DNA from: CALVZT01 sp964368755
GTDB lineage: Bacteria > Bacillota > Clostridia > Christensenellales > UBA1242
DNA: 64,000 nucleotides
Direction of reading: 5' to 3'
NCBI GenBank assembly: GCA_964368755.1
Contig: CAYJCR010000001.1
Location: 62,001 to 126,000 of the forward strand
Shown: piece after piece, positions 35,392-43,077 of the stretch
Layout: each line of letters starts with the position of its first letter
Numbering within the stretch: the first letter of the stretch is position 1
The notes under the pieces: generated by a model
What the model saw: only the letters and a program-made list of their open reading frames with translations
Told to the model about the DNA's origin: nothing
Databases searched by the model: none
Made by a program: the position numbers and the translations under genes

Positions 35392-36487
35392 AACAAGCAT
35401 CTTCTTGATTATAAGTGTGCTGTTGTTGGTAATAATAGGCATAGTCTTTGTATACAGTGCAAGTTATTATTCAGCAGAGTTTTATTATGGCAATGACAAG
35501 TTCTTTTTGACCAAACAAATCATCGGTGCAGTCATTGGTTGTGTTGGACTTGTGGGTACATATTTTATTGATTATAGGAGACTAAAAAAACTCAAATGGA
35601 CAAGTATTGCCATAGCATTTGTGTTATTGGGGCTTGTATTTGTGCCTGGGATTGGTGTGAGCAACTACGGTGCAAGGCGTTGGATAGGGTTGCCGGGTTT
35701 TACTATCCAATCTAGTGAGATAGCCAAGTTTTGCTTTGTGCTATATTGTGCTATATATCTTGCCAACAACCCAGAGAGAATAAAGAAGTTTGTTGGACTG
35801 CTTCCAATCCTAGTCGTTGGGGGCTTGATGTGTCTACTTATATTACTTGAACCAAATATGAGTATTACTATGTGCCTTGGATGTGTGATGCTTGTAATGC
35901 TCTTTGTGGGAGGTATCAAAGCCAAGCACTTTGCTATCATTGCATTGCCGGCACTCTTGCTTGTACCAGTCCTTATCATAATAGAGCCATATAGATTAAG
36001 CAGACTCATGGCTTTTGTTAGTCCGTGGGCAGACCCGCAAGGAGAAGGATATCAACTTGTACAATCATTGTACTCGCTTGGCAACGGAGGCTTGCTTGGA
36101 GTAGGACTCTTTAAGTCTAGACAGAAGTATATGTTCTTGCCATTTGCTGAGTCAGACTTCATATTCTCTATCATTGCTGAAGAGATAGGCTTATTGGGTG
36201 TCATTGGAATAATGCTCATATATATAGTAGTTGTCATATGTGGAATCAAGATTGCAATAAGTGCAAGAGATAGATTTGGTTGTTATTTGGCGACAGGCAT
36301 TACTGCTATTATAGCCGTACAGACACTTATCAATATTGCAGTTGTTACAGGCTCTATACCACCGACTGGATTGCCATTGCCTTTCATAAGTAGTGGGAGT
36401 AGCTCGTTGGTTGTCTTTATGTCAAGTATAGGAGTGTTACTCAATATAAATCGTCAAGCACACGCCACAAAAGTCCCTTTGCGATAG
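35381..36487 (+). CDS. ftsW: Septal peptidoglycan polymerase FtsW (SEDS family)
   Basis: A 368-aa SEDS glycosyltransferase with about ten membrane segments. Conserved features include YGARRWIGLPGFTIQSSEIAK, the extracellular acidic-loop region ADPQGEGYQLVQSL (SEDS catalytic-Asp neighbourhood) and PPTGLPLPFISSGSSSL near the C-terminus. It polymerises lipid II at the septum with the class B PBP. TTG start within the murD end. In most clusters murG follows; here 187 bp without a gene precede murA. Confidence 0.94.
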   Translation: MKNKTSIFLIISVLLLVIIGIVFVYSASYYSAEFYYGNDKFFLTKQIIGAVIGCVGLVGTYFIDYRRLKKLKWTSIAIAFVLLGLVFVPGIGVSNYGARRWIGLPGFTIQSSEIAKFCFVLYCAIYLANNPERIKKFVGLLPILVVGGLMCLLILLEPNMSITMCLGCVMLVMLFVGGIKAKHFAIIALPALLLVPVLIIIEPYRLSRLMAFVSPWADPQGEGYQLVQSLYSLGNGGLLGVGLFKSRQKYMFLPFAESDFIFSIIAEEIGLLGVIGIMLIYIVVVICGIKIAISARDRFGCYLATGITAIIAVQTLINIAVVTGSIPPTGLPLPFISSGSSSLVVFMSSIGVLLNINRQAHATKVPLR

Positions 36488-36674
36488 CTCCAGTAACACA
36501 AAACAGTTTTGTTCCATAGTATGTAATAAATGCAACTATTATTTGTCTATCGTGTTGATTGATAATACTATTGTTGCAAGTGAGTATACTCAGAAGTTAT
36601 GGGTATATGGCTATACATATTGAAATGATCAAAAGCAATTATTTGTGTTATAAGTTTTCTTATAGGAGAAAAGT

Positions 36675-37928
36675 ATGGATAAGTTTGTAATAAACGGTGG
36701 CAAAAAGCTGATCGGTTCTGTCAAAGTTCCTTCAGCAAAAAACTCCTGCCTTGCATTACTTGCTGGGTGTATGTTGTGTAGTGGGGTAGTTGTATTCCAC
36801 AAGTTCCCTAACTTTAGCGATATCAATAAAATGCTAGATATACTGACGAGGCTAGGGTGCAAAGTATCAAGAGATGGCGAAGATGTAACAATAGATTGCA
36901 GGTATGCCGAGGGCTATGAAGTGCCTCACGATCTTGCGAGCAAGATAAGATCCTCAATATTCTTATTGGGTGCAATATTGAGTAAGTTAAAAAGAGCAAA
37001 AGTCTCCTATCCAGGTGGCTGTGATATTGGTAATAGGCCTATAGATCTTCATCTCAAAGGTCTAAGGGATCTCAATGCAAAGATTATCGAGAAGCATGGC
37101 TTCATAGTTTGTGATGGAAGAGAGATGCAAGGCAAAGCTGTCCACTTGGATTATCCGAGTGTTGGTGCTACTGAGAATATTATGATGGCTGCTGTACTTA
37201 CCAAAGGTACAACGCAGGTTTTTAATGCAGCCAAAGAGCCAGAGATAGTAGATTTGCAGAACTTCATCAACAAGATGGGTGGCAAGATATATGGGGCTGG
37301 GACAAGTACAATAACAATAGTTGGTGTAGACAAATTGTCAGATGCTGAGTATACACCTATTGGCGATAGAATAATTGCAGGTACATACATTCTAGCAGGG
37401 GTAGCAACTGGTTGCGACATGGAGATAAGTAATGTCAATTATGAACATATTTACTCGCTTATTACCAAACTTAACGATTCTAGTTGCAAAATATCAGTAA
37501 CTAATGATAAAATAAAACTATCAAGTGATAGACGTATCAAGACTTTTGGGAGTATTGAGACTCTTCCATATCCTGGATTTCCTACCGACTTGCAAGCGCA
37601 GACACTTGTGCTTCAGACTATCAGCAAAGGGACTTGTGTTATTGTTGAGAACTTGTTCGAGACGAGATTTAAGCACGTGCCAGAGCTTATCAAGATGGGT
37701 GCTGATATCTCTATCAAGAACCGTATGGCAATAGTAAGAGGTGTTGACCAATTGTATGGGGCAGAAGTTGTTAGCCATGACTTACGTGGGGGAGCAGCAC
37801 TTACTATCGCAGGACTATGTGCCAAGGGTTATACCACGGTTGATTGTGTTGAGCATATCGATAGGGGATATGAGAGACTTGATGAAGTGTTTGCTCAACT
37901 AGGAGCAGATATTCGAAGAACAAAATAG
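36675..37928 (+). CDS. murA: UDP-N-acetylglucosamine 1-carboxyvinyltransferase MurA
   Basis: A 417-aa enzyme of the EPSP-synthase fold carrying out the first committed peptidoglycan step, transfer of enolpyruvate to UDP-GlcNAc. The fosfomycin-target Cys is present as C116 in YPGGCDIGNRP. AKNS at about 21-24, YPGFPTDLQAQ and the C-terminal DLRGGAALTIAG and HIDRGYE motifs are also seen. AGGAG precedes the ATG. The 187-bp gap before it holds an inverted repeat (ACAAAACAGTTTTGT) near 36496-36512 and no coding sequence I can see. Confidence 0.96.
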   Translation: MDKFVINGGKKLIGSVKVPSAKNSCLALLAGCMLCSGVVVFHKFPNFSDINKMLDILTRLGCKVSRDGEDVTIDCRYAEGYEVPHDLASKIRSSIFLLGAILSKLKRAKVSYPGGCDIGNRPIDLHLKGLRDLNAKIIEKHGFIVCDGREMQGKAVHLDYPSVGATENIMMAAVLTKGTTQVFNAAKEPEIVDLQNFINKMGGKIYGAGTSTITIVGVDKLSDAEYTPIGDRIIAGTYILAGVATGCDMEISNVNYEHIYSLITKLNDSSCKISVTNDKIKLSSDRRIKTFGSIETLPYPGFPTDLQAQTLVLQTISKGTCVIVENLFETRFKHVPELIKMGADISIKNRMAIVRGVDQLYGAEVVSHDLRGGAALTIAGLCAKGYTTVDCVEHIDRGYERLDEVFAQLGADIRRTK

Positions 37929-37947
37929 TTTATCCAAAAGGTGACTT

Positions 37948-38787
37948 ATGAAAAGTAAAAGAATGATTATTCTCATATCAATTGCTGTGTTACTAGTGAC
38001 AATCATTGTCCTATCTAGCACGGTGTTTTGTTTGCGAAAAATTGACCTTACTTTCTATGACAAAGATGATGTGCAAATAACTGATATGACGAAACTTGAA
38101 CATTATTCTACAGATGATTTTGATGATATCATCGCAAATGGCGAGTTCAAGAAAGGAAGCAGTATATTCTTGATCAACAAATCTAAGTATATGGACAAGC
38201 TCGAAAGCAACAACCCATATCTTAAAGTAATTTCTCTGCAGATTAAGTTCCCTAATAGGATAGTTATCAAGGCAGTAGAAAGACAAGAGATGTATTATGT
38301 TGTCTCGGGCGAAGAATATGTCGTACTAGATACTGAACTCAAAGTATTGAGGAAGACAGAACTAGAACCTGACTTGATAAAGATTGTTGGTTTGCCTGAG
38401 AACAGTGCATATGCTTTGGGTTCGTTCATATCTGGGCAAGAAAGTCTTGCAGATTTGTATAATGATTTGGTTGTGTCATATGTCAATCTTAACAAAGCAA
38501 TCAATATGTTCTCTTATGTCAAAATTGTTGATGAACAAATGAGTGAAGCAAGTGTTAAGTCTATTGAGTTGATGACAGCTTATGGCGAAGAGGACAATAA
38601 GAGCGATGGTGTTGTTATCAAGATACAGAATATATCTAATAACCTCGAAGATAAGGTGTTCAAAGCAATATCAATATACAACTATCTTCTCAACAATCCA
38701 TCAAGTGGCAATGTTACAAGTGGTGTAATCAAAGTCCTTGATAATATAACTGGATACTATAACGATGCAATAGTGACAATAGGTTAG
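37948..38787 (+). CDS. ftsQ: Cell division protein FtsQ/DivIB
   Basis: A 279-aa bitopic protein: short cytoplasmic start, one membrane segment (about 7-29), then a POTRA-like segment (KGSSIFLINKSKYMDKLESN) and the beta domain (LQIKFPNRIVIKAVERQEMYYV, YVVLDTELKVL). FtsQ/DivIB joins FtsL and FtsB in the divisome core. It lacks the long N-terminal cytoplasmic extension of some DivIB proteins. Placed between murA and ftsA, an expected position. Ends at a terminator. Confidence 0.88.
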   Translation: MKSKRMIILISIAVLLVTIIVLSSTVFCLRKIDLTFYDKDDVQITDMTKLEHYSTDDFDDIIANGEFKKGSSIFLINKSKYMDKLESNNPYLKVISLQIKFPNRIVIKAVERQEMYYVVSGEEYVVLDTELKVLRKTELEPDLIKIVGLPENSAYALGSFISGQESLADLYNDLVVSYVNLNKAINMFSYVKIVDEQMSEASVKSIELMTAYGEEDNKSDGVVIKIQNISNNLEDKVFKAISIYNYLLNNPSSGNVTSGVIKVLDNITGYYNDAIVTIG

Positions 38788-38797
38788 AATGGATATA

Positions 38798-38831
38798 CAA
38801 AAACATATGTTTTTTGAGACATATGTTTTTT
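38798..38831 (+). terminator. Terminator ending the mraZ-ftsQ transcript
   Basis: AAAACATATGT / ACATATGTTTT stem, 8-nt loop, T run, just after ftsQ. Confidence 0.85.
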
Positions 38832-38932
38832 CTTTGCGATGCATAATTATTAGTTTATCTGCCCAAATGATGAATATTTATAAATAAAAAATACAATAAA
38901 TGCATAAAAAACCAAATAATAGCGTGATTTAG

Positions 38933-38961
38933 TTGACATTATTATGCACAAAAAATATAAT
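38933..38961 (+). promoter_or_regulatory. ftsA-ftsZ promoter
   Basis: Perfect TTGACA (38933-38938), 17-bp spacer, TATAAT (38956-38961). A second TATAAT lies at about 38968. It separates ftsAZ expression from the upstream dcw genes. Confidence 0.8.
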
Positions 38962-39004
38962 TAGGGTATAATAATTGAATAATCTAACAAAAGGATGCGT
39001 TGCA

Positions 39005-40180
39005 ATGGCAGACAAGACTGTAGCTGTACTTGATTTTGGTTCAGAAAAAATACGAGTTTTGATAGGTAGTCGTGGTCTTAATGGGACTTTTGATATCAAA
39101 GGTTCAGGTGTCGCCGATTATGCAGGCTTTATGAATGGTGAATTCTTAGAACCTGATGAGCTCAAGCTTGCAGTTGGTGTTGCTATAAATAATGCAGAGA
39201 GCAACTCTGCTGTTAAGATCAACAATCTATATATTGGAGTTCCTGCTGAGTTTTCTTTTGTTAATTGTGTTAGTGGCAGTATCAATTTTGGTAAACGTAG
39301 GAAGATAAAGAAGTCTGACATATTGGACTTGGTTGCAAGAGTAAAGAGTGAGAATAACTTTGAATCTCATACAGTGATTGATTATTCGCCAATATACTAT
39401 GTGCTTGATAGCAATGCGAAGAGTATATCTCCTATCGGCCTTACAACAAGCGTGTTAGGTGCGAATATATGCGTTGTGCAAGCAGAGAATACTTTTATAG
39501 AAACAGTTGTTGGACTTGCCAATCAACTTGACTTAGACAGGATAGAGTTCTTGTCATCACCACTTGCTACGGCAAAGTACTTGTGTGATGATGATACGAA
39601 GAGCAGTTATGCTATTATCATCGACTGTGGACATATAACAACTAGTGTATCTCTTCTAAGAGGCGAGGGGCTTCTCAATATGTTTAGTTTCTCAATGGGT
39701 AGTGGTAATATATCTGCTGACCTTGCACAATGTCTCAAGTTGCCTTACACCAGTGCAGATGAACTTAAGAAGAAAGTTGTCCTTAGTATCGACCCACAAG
39801 ACAAAGACGTATATGATATTGTAGTTGAGGGAAGTAAGGTTTATCTCTCTGCCAAGACGACGAATGAGATAGTTTGTTGCAGATTAGAGAGTATAGTCAA
39901 GGGCATTCGCAAATGTATAGATAGTTTTACTTTTGAGTGTCCAGATTACACCCCAATATATTTGACAGGTGGTGGGATAAGTTATATCAAAGGAGCCAAG
40001 GATTATGTATCCAAACTTCTTGGTAAGAATGTAGAGTTACTTGTTCCGTCTGAGCCACAACTCAACAAACCACACTTTTCTTCAATACTTGGCTTGCTTA
40101 GTTCTGCTATAACAAAGGAAGAAGTGCCGGTTGGAATAGCGAAGTTTTTTGATAAGATAAAAACACTTTTTGGTAAATAG
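39005..40180 (+). CDS. ftsA: Cell division protein FtsA
   Basis: A 391-aa actin-like ATPase that tethers FtsZ to the membrane. Phosphate 1 (VLDFGSEKIRVLIG), phosphate 2 (IIIDCGHITTSVSLL) and adenosine (YLTGGGISYIKG) motifs are visible. The C-terminus VGIAKFFDKIKTLF is the amphipathic membrane helix. AAAGGAT upstream supports the ATG at 39005; an upstream in-frame TTG at 38975 lacks an RBS. 24 bp before ftsZ. Confidence 0.92.
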   Translation: MADKTVAVLDFGSEKIRVLIGSRGLNGTFDIKGSGVADYAGFMNGEFLEPDELKLAVGVAINNAESNSAVKINNLYIGVPAEFSFVNCVSGSINFGKRRKIKKSDILDLVARVKSENNFESHTVIDYSPIYYVLDSNAKSISPIGLTTSVLGANICVVQAENTFIETVVGLANQLDLDRIEFLSSPLATAKYLCDDDTKSSYAIIIDCGHITTSVSLLRGEGLLNMFSFSMGSGNISADLAQCLKLPYTSADELKKKVVLSIDPQDKDVYDIVVEGSKVYLSAKTTNEIVCCRLESIVKGIRKCIDSFTFECPDYTPIYLTGGGISYIKGAKDYVSKLLGKNVELLVPSEPQLNKPHFSSILGLLSSAITKEEVPVGIAKFFDKIKTLFGK

Positions 40181-40204
40181 AAGTGCAAAAGGAGAATATA
40201 TAAA

Positions 40205-41410
40205 ATGTTCAATAACAGTAATATCAGTCAAGTAGCAACAATCAAGGTCATCGGTGTTGGTGGTGGTGGTAATAACGCTGTCAACAGAATGGTAGCTGCA
40301 GGTATCACAAGTGCACAGTTCGTTGCTATCAACACGGACAAGCAGGCTTTGCTTATGAGTAAGGCTAACCATCGCATCCAGATAGGAGAGAAACTTACTC
40401 GTGGTCTCGGTGCTGGTGCTGATCCAGAGATAGGACAGAAAGCAGCCGAAGAGAGCAAAGCTGTCATAACAGATGTACTCAAAGATTGTGATCTTGTATT
40501 CATTACTGCTGGTATGGGTGGTGGCACAGGTACAGGAGCTGCTCCAATAGTAGCGCAGATAGCCAAAGAGATGGGTATATTGACTATAGCTGTTGTAACC
40601 AAACCATTTAACTTCGAAGGGCGTAAGCGTATGGAGAATGCCGAAGGAGGCATCGAGAACCTTAAGAAATGTGTTGATACTCTTGTAGTTATACCTAATG
40701 ACAAACTCCTCAAGATAGTACCAAAGGGTACTCCTATCGTAGAAGCTTTTAGATGTGCAGATGATGTATTGCGTCAAGGTATCCAAGGTATATCTGACCT
40801 TATTGTTACACCAAGTTTGATCAACCTAGACTTCGCCGATGTTCGTTCGGTAATGAAGAACAAAGGCCTTGCTCATATGGGTATTGGTAGAGCCAAAGGC
40901 GACAATAAGACAGTTGATGCAGTAAGACAAGCAGTAGCAAGTCCATTGCTTGAGACAACTATCGAAGGCGCAACTGGAGTTATCCTCAATGTCAAGGGTG
41001 GTATTGATCTTCCTATTGATGAAGTCAACGAGGCTGCCGAACTTGTACGTGGAGTAGTTGATCCATCATGTAATATTATATTTGGTGCTGGTATTGATGA
41101 GGCTCTTAACGAAGAAGTTGAGATTACAGTTATTGCAACTGGATTTGGTGATACAAACACAGAGAGTATAGATTCGTTATTTGCAAAAGAACAGACTCAA
41201 TCCAAACCTGTAGACTTCAATGCATATGACAAAGATAAATATGAGAATTATCTATTCAATCAACTCAAAGGCAATGAGAATAGCCAGAAGTTGTACGAAG
41301 GTACTCCTCAACAAGAGACTCACGAGGCTGTAACTCCAACTTCGAGAATCAACATCGAAGATAGTAGCATCCCTCCATTCTTGCAGAGAATACGTAGAGA
41401 TAAGAAGTAG
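40205..41410 (+). CDS. ftsZ: Cell division protein FtsZ
   Basis: A 401-aa tubulin-like GTPase forming the division ring. It contains GVGGGGNNAVNRM at the N-terminus, the tubulin signature GGGTGTGAAP and the T7-loop segment NLDFADVRSVM. A Q/E-rich linker leads to the C-terminal peptide SSIPPFLQRIRRDKK that binds FtsA and SepF. AAAGGAG precedes the ATG. Ends at a terminator shared with the convergent sigE. Confidence 0.98.
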   Translation: MFNNSNISQVATIKVIGVGGGGNNAVNRMVAAGITSAQFVAINTDKQALLMSKANHRIQIGEKLTRGLGAGADPEIGQKAAEESKAVITDVLKDCDLVFITAGMGGGTGTGAAPIVAQIAKEMGILTIAVVTKPFNFEGRKRMENAEGGIENLKKCVDTLVVIPNDKLLKIVPKGTPIVEAFRCADDVLRQGIQGISDLIVTPSLINLDFADVRSVMKNKGLAHMGIGRAKGDNKTVDAVRQAVASPLLETTIEGATGVILNVKGGIDLPIDEVNEAAELVRGVVDPSCNIIFGAGIDEALNEEVEITVIATGFGDTNTESIDSLFAKEQTQSKPVDFNAYDKDKYENYLFNQLKGNENSQKLYEGTPQQETHEAVTPTSRINIEDSSIPPFLQRIRRDKK

Positions 41411-41418
41411 ATCAAAAA

Positions 41419-41450
41419 AATAACAATAGGTTATACCTATTGTTTTTTTA
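41419..41450. terminator. Bidirectional terminator between ftsZ and sigE
   Basis: AACAATAGG / CCTATTGTT stem with A and T runs; the minus-strand side overlaps the sigE stop. Confidence 0.85.
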
Positions 41451-42164
41451 TGCATTGTGCTTGTTGAGCTCTTTTTTGAGTCTCTGTAAGATTTTTTTCT
41501 CAATACGAGAAATGTAACTTTGTGATATGCCCAAGATATCTGCCACTTCTTTTTGAGTAGCCTCTTCTTGATTGCACAATCCGAACCTTAGTATCATTAT
41601 TTGTTGTTCCTTTGGGTTAAGTCCAAGTATTGCTTTGTGTAATAGTTGCTTTTCGAGATTGTTCTCCATACCCTTAGTTACGGTATCTTCATCAGTTACC
41701 AATATGTCTGCAAGAAGGAGTTCGTTGCCATCTTTGTCAAGATTAAGTGGTTCATCTAAGCTTATCTCTATCTTTTGTTTGGTTACTTTGCGAAGATGCA
41801 TAAGTATCTCGTTCTCAATACATCGAGAGGCATATGTTGCAAGTTTGATATTCTTATCGTTGTTAAAAGACTGCACTGCCTTGATAAGCCCAATCGCACC
41901 AACAGAGATAAGGTCCTCTATATCTTGTCCACTGTTCTCGAACTTACGTGCAATATACACAACAAGTCTAAGGTTGTGTTCTATTAGCTGATTCTTTGCT
42001 TCTTCATCATCAATATTGGCTAGTAGTTCGAGTTCTTCTTCTTGTGTTAGAGGTTTTGGTAGAGCAGTACCGTTGCAGATGTATGCAATAAGGTGTTGTT
42101 CAACAATTGTTAAGTCAAAACCCAGTATTTTTTTTACAAAACCAATTAACGCTTTTATTATCAT
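41448..42164 (-). CDS. sigE: RNA polymerase sporulation sigma factor SigE (pro-form)
   Basis: A 238-aa sigma-70 factor with a hydrophobic N-terminal pro-sequence (MIIKALIGFVKKILGF), region 2 (NLRLVVYIARKFENSG, DLISVGAIGLIKAVQSF) and region 4 with the helix-turn-helix QKEVADILGISQSYISRIEKKIL. Sigma-E directs early mother-cell transcription after the pro-sequence is removed by SpoIIGA, encoded immediately upstream with a 4-bp overlap. Its place beside ftsAZ is conserved from Bacillus to clostridia. Confidence 0.96.
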   Translation of the reverse strand: MIIKALIGFVKKILGFDLTIVEQHLIAYICNGTALPKPLTQEEELELLANIDDEEAKNQLIEHNLRLVVYIARKFENSGQDIEDLISVGAIGLIKAVQSFNNDKNIKLATYASRCIENEILMHLRKVTKQKIEISLDEPLNLDKDGNELLLADILVTDEDTVTKGMENNLEKQLLHKAILGLNPKEQQIMILRFGLCNQEEATQKEVADILGISQSYISRIEKKILQRLKKELNKHNA

Positions 42165-42979
42165 AATCCCTCCACTATTCTATTGCCAATAAGAGCCTCA
42201 TATTGCCCCGATATGCCACCATAACTCACACCTATAAGACAATCAGACGCAACGGTTTGCTTACCAATTAGCTTGAACTCGTCCGCAGAGAAGACGAACA
42301 ACTTGCTATTGCCTGATATTGTGCTGTATCGCACGAAGTGTCCTTCGGAGAAATCTTTGTGTTTGCGATACATTATTACTTCGTTTAAGGGTATAGGACT
42401 GAGTTTGTTGAATAACTTCGGACTTATGATAACAACGGACTTGCCATTGTCTGTCAAAGTGTTGCCACTATCTAAATACGCCCTAGACTTGACAGTACGT
42501 CCCTGATACGAGATAGATATGTCATATATGTTGTTGTGCAATCGGCGTTTGTAATAAAAAGCCTTGATACCTTTGATCAAAAAGAACACATAGACAAACA
42601 TTCCGAAGATAAATACACTAGTAGGTACTGGCAACTTGCTTGCATCTCCTCCGAATAGGTAAATAATGAAGAAGCAAAAGCCTCCCATAACAAAAGTAAA
42701 GGTAATAAATATCACATACATAAGTATAAGTTCTCTTAGTTGCATCTTTGGGCTAGCTACCAATATCATAGCAAGACCTACCATAAGTTTGAGACACATA
42801 AGGATAGGAGTCGATAGATAAAACAATGGGACAACTATTGCAAAAGCCGTCCCAAGTGCAGTTGATAATAGTACCTTGTACCATTTGATAGGTATACGCA
42901 ATGCAAAAAGCGTTAGCATTATAATAATTCCATTGATGATGAAATTGTCTATAATAGCAAGTTCTATATATACTTCCAT
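42161..42979 (-). CDS. spoIIGA: Sporulation pro-sigma-E processing peptidase SpoIIGA
   Basis: A 272-aa membrane aspartic protease. Five hydrophobic segments fill residues about 5-138. The cytoplasmic protease half carries AYLDSGNTL, with the catalytic Asp at 170. It cleaves pro-sigma-E once activated by SpoIIR from the forespore. The start aligns with the family's N-terminus (MEVYIELAIIDNF). No RBS is visible, and a TATACT on the coding strand lies only 6 bp before the ATG (42991-42986), so the mRNA could be nearly leaderless or use another promoter. Confidence 0.92.
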   Translation of the reverse strand: MEVYIELAIIDNFIINGIIIMLTLFALRIPIKWYKVLLSTALGTAFAIVVPLFYLSTPILMCLKLMVGLAMILVASPKMQLRELILMYVIFITFTFVMGGFCFFIIYLFGGDASKLPVPTSVFIFGMFVYVFFLIKGIKAFYYKRRLHNNIYDISISYQGRTVKSRAYLDSGNTLTDNGKSVVIISPKLFNKLSPIPLNEVIMYRKHKDFSEGHFVRYSTISGNSKLFVFSADEFKLIGKQTVASDCLIGVSYGGISGQYEALIGNRIVEGL

Positions 42980-43036
42980 GTCATAAGTATATTATCTGAG
43001 TAGCAAAATATATTATTTTTTAACCCAAAAATGCAA

Positions 43037-43067
43037 TAAAAAAACGACTAACATAGTCGTTTTTTGT
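43037..43067 (-). terminator. Terminator of the VirD4-like gene
   Basis: AAACGACT / AGTCGTTT stem, 5-nt loop, T run on the minus strand, 11 bp after the stop at 43078. It insulates the downstream spoIIGA-sigE operon. Confidence 0.82.
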
Positions 43068-43077
43068 CAAATCAATT

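Noticed and set aside
36488..36674. Remnant of murG in the gap between ftsW and murA
   Set aside because: No frame in the 187 bp shows MurG-like motifs; only a short inverted repeat is present.
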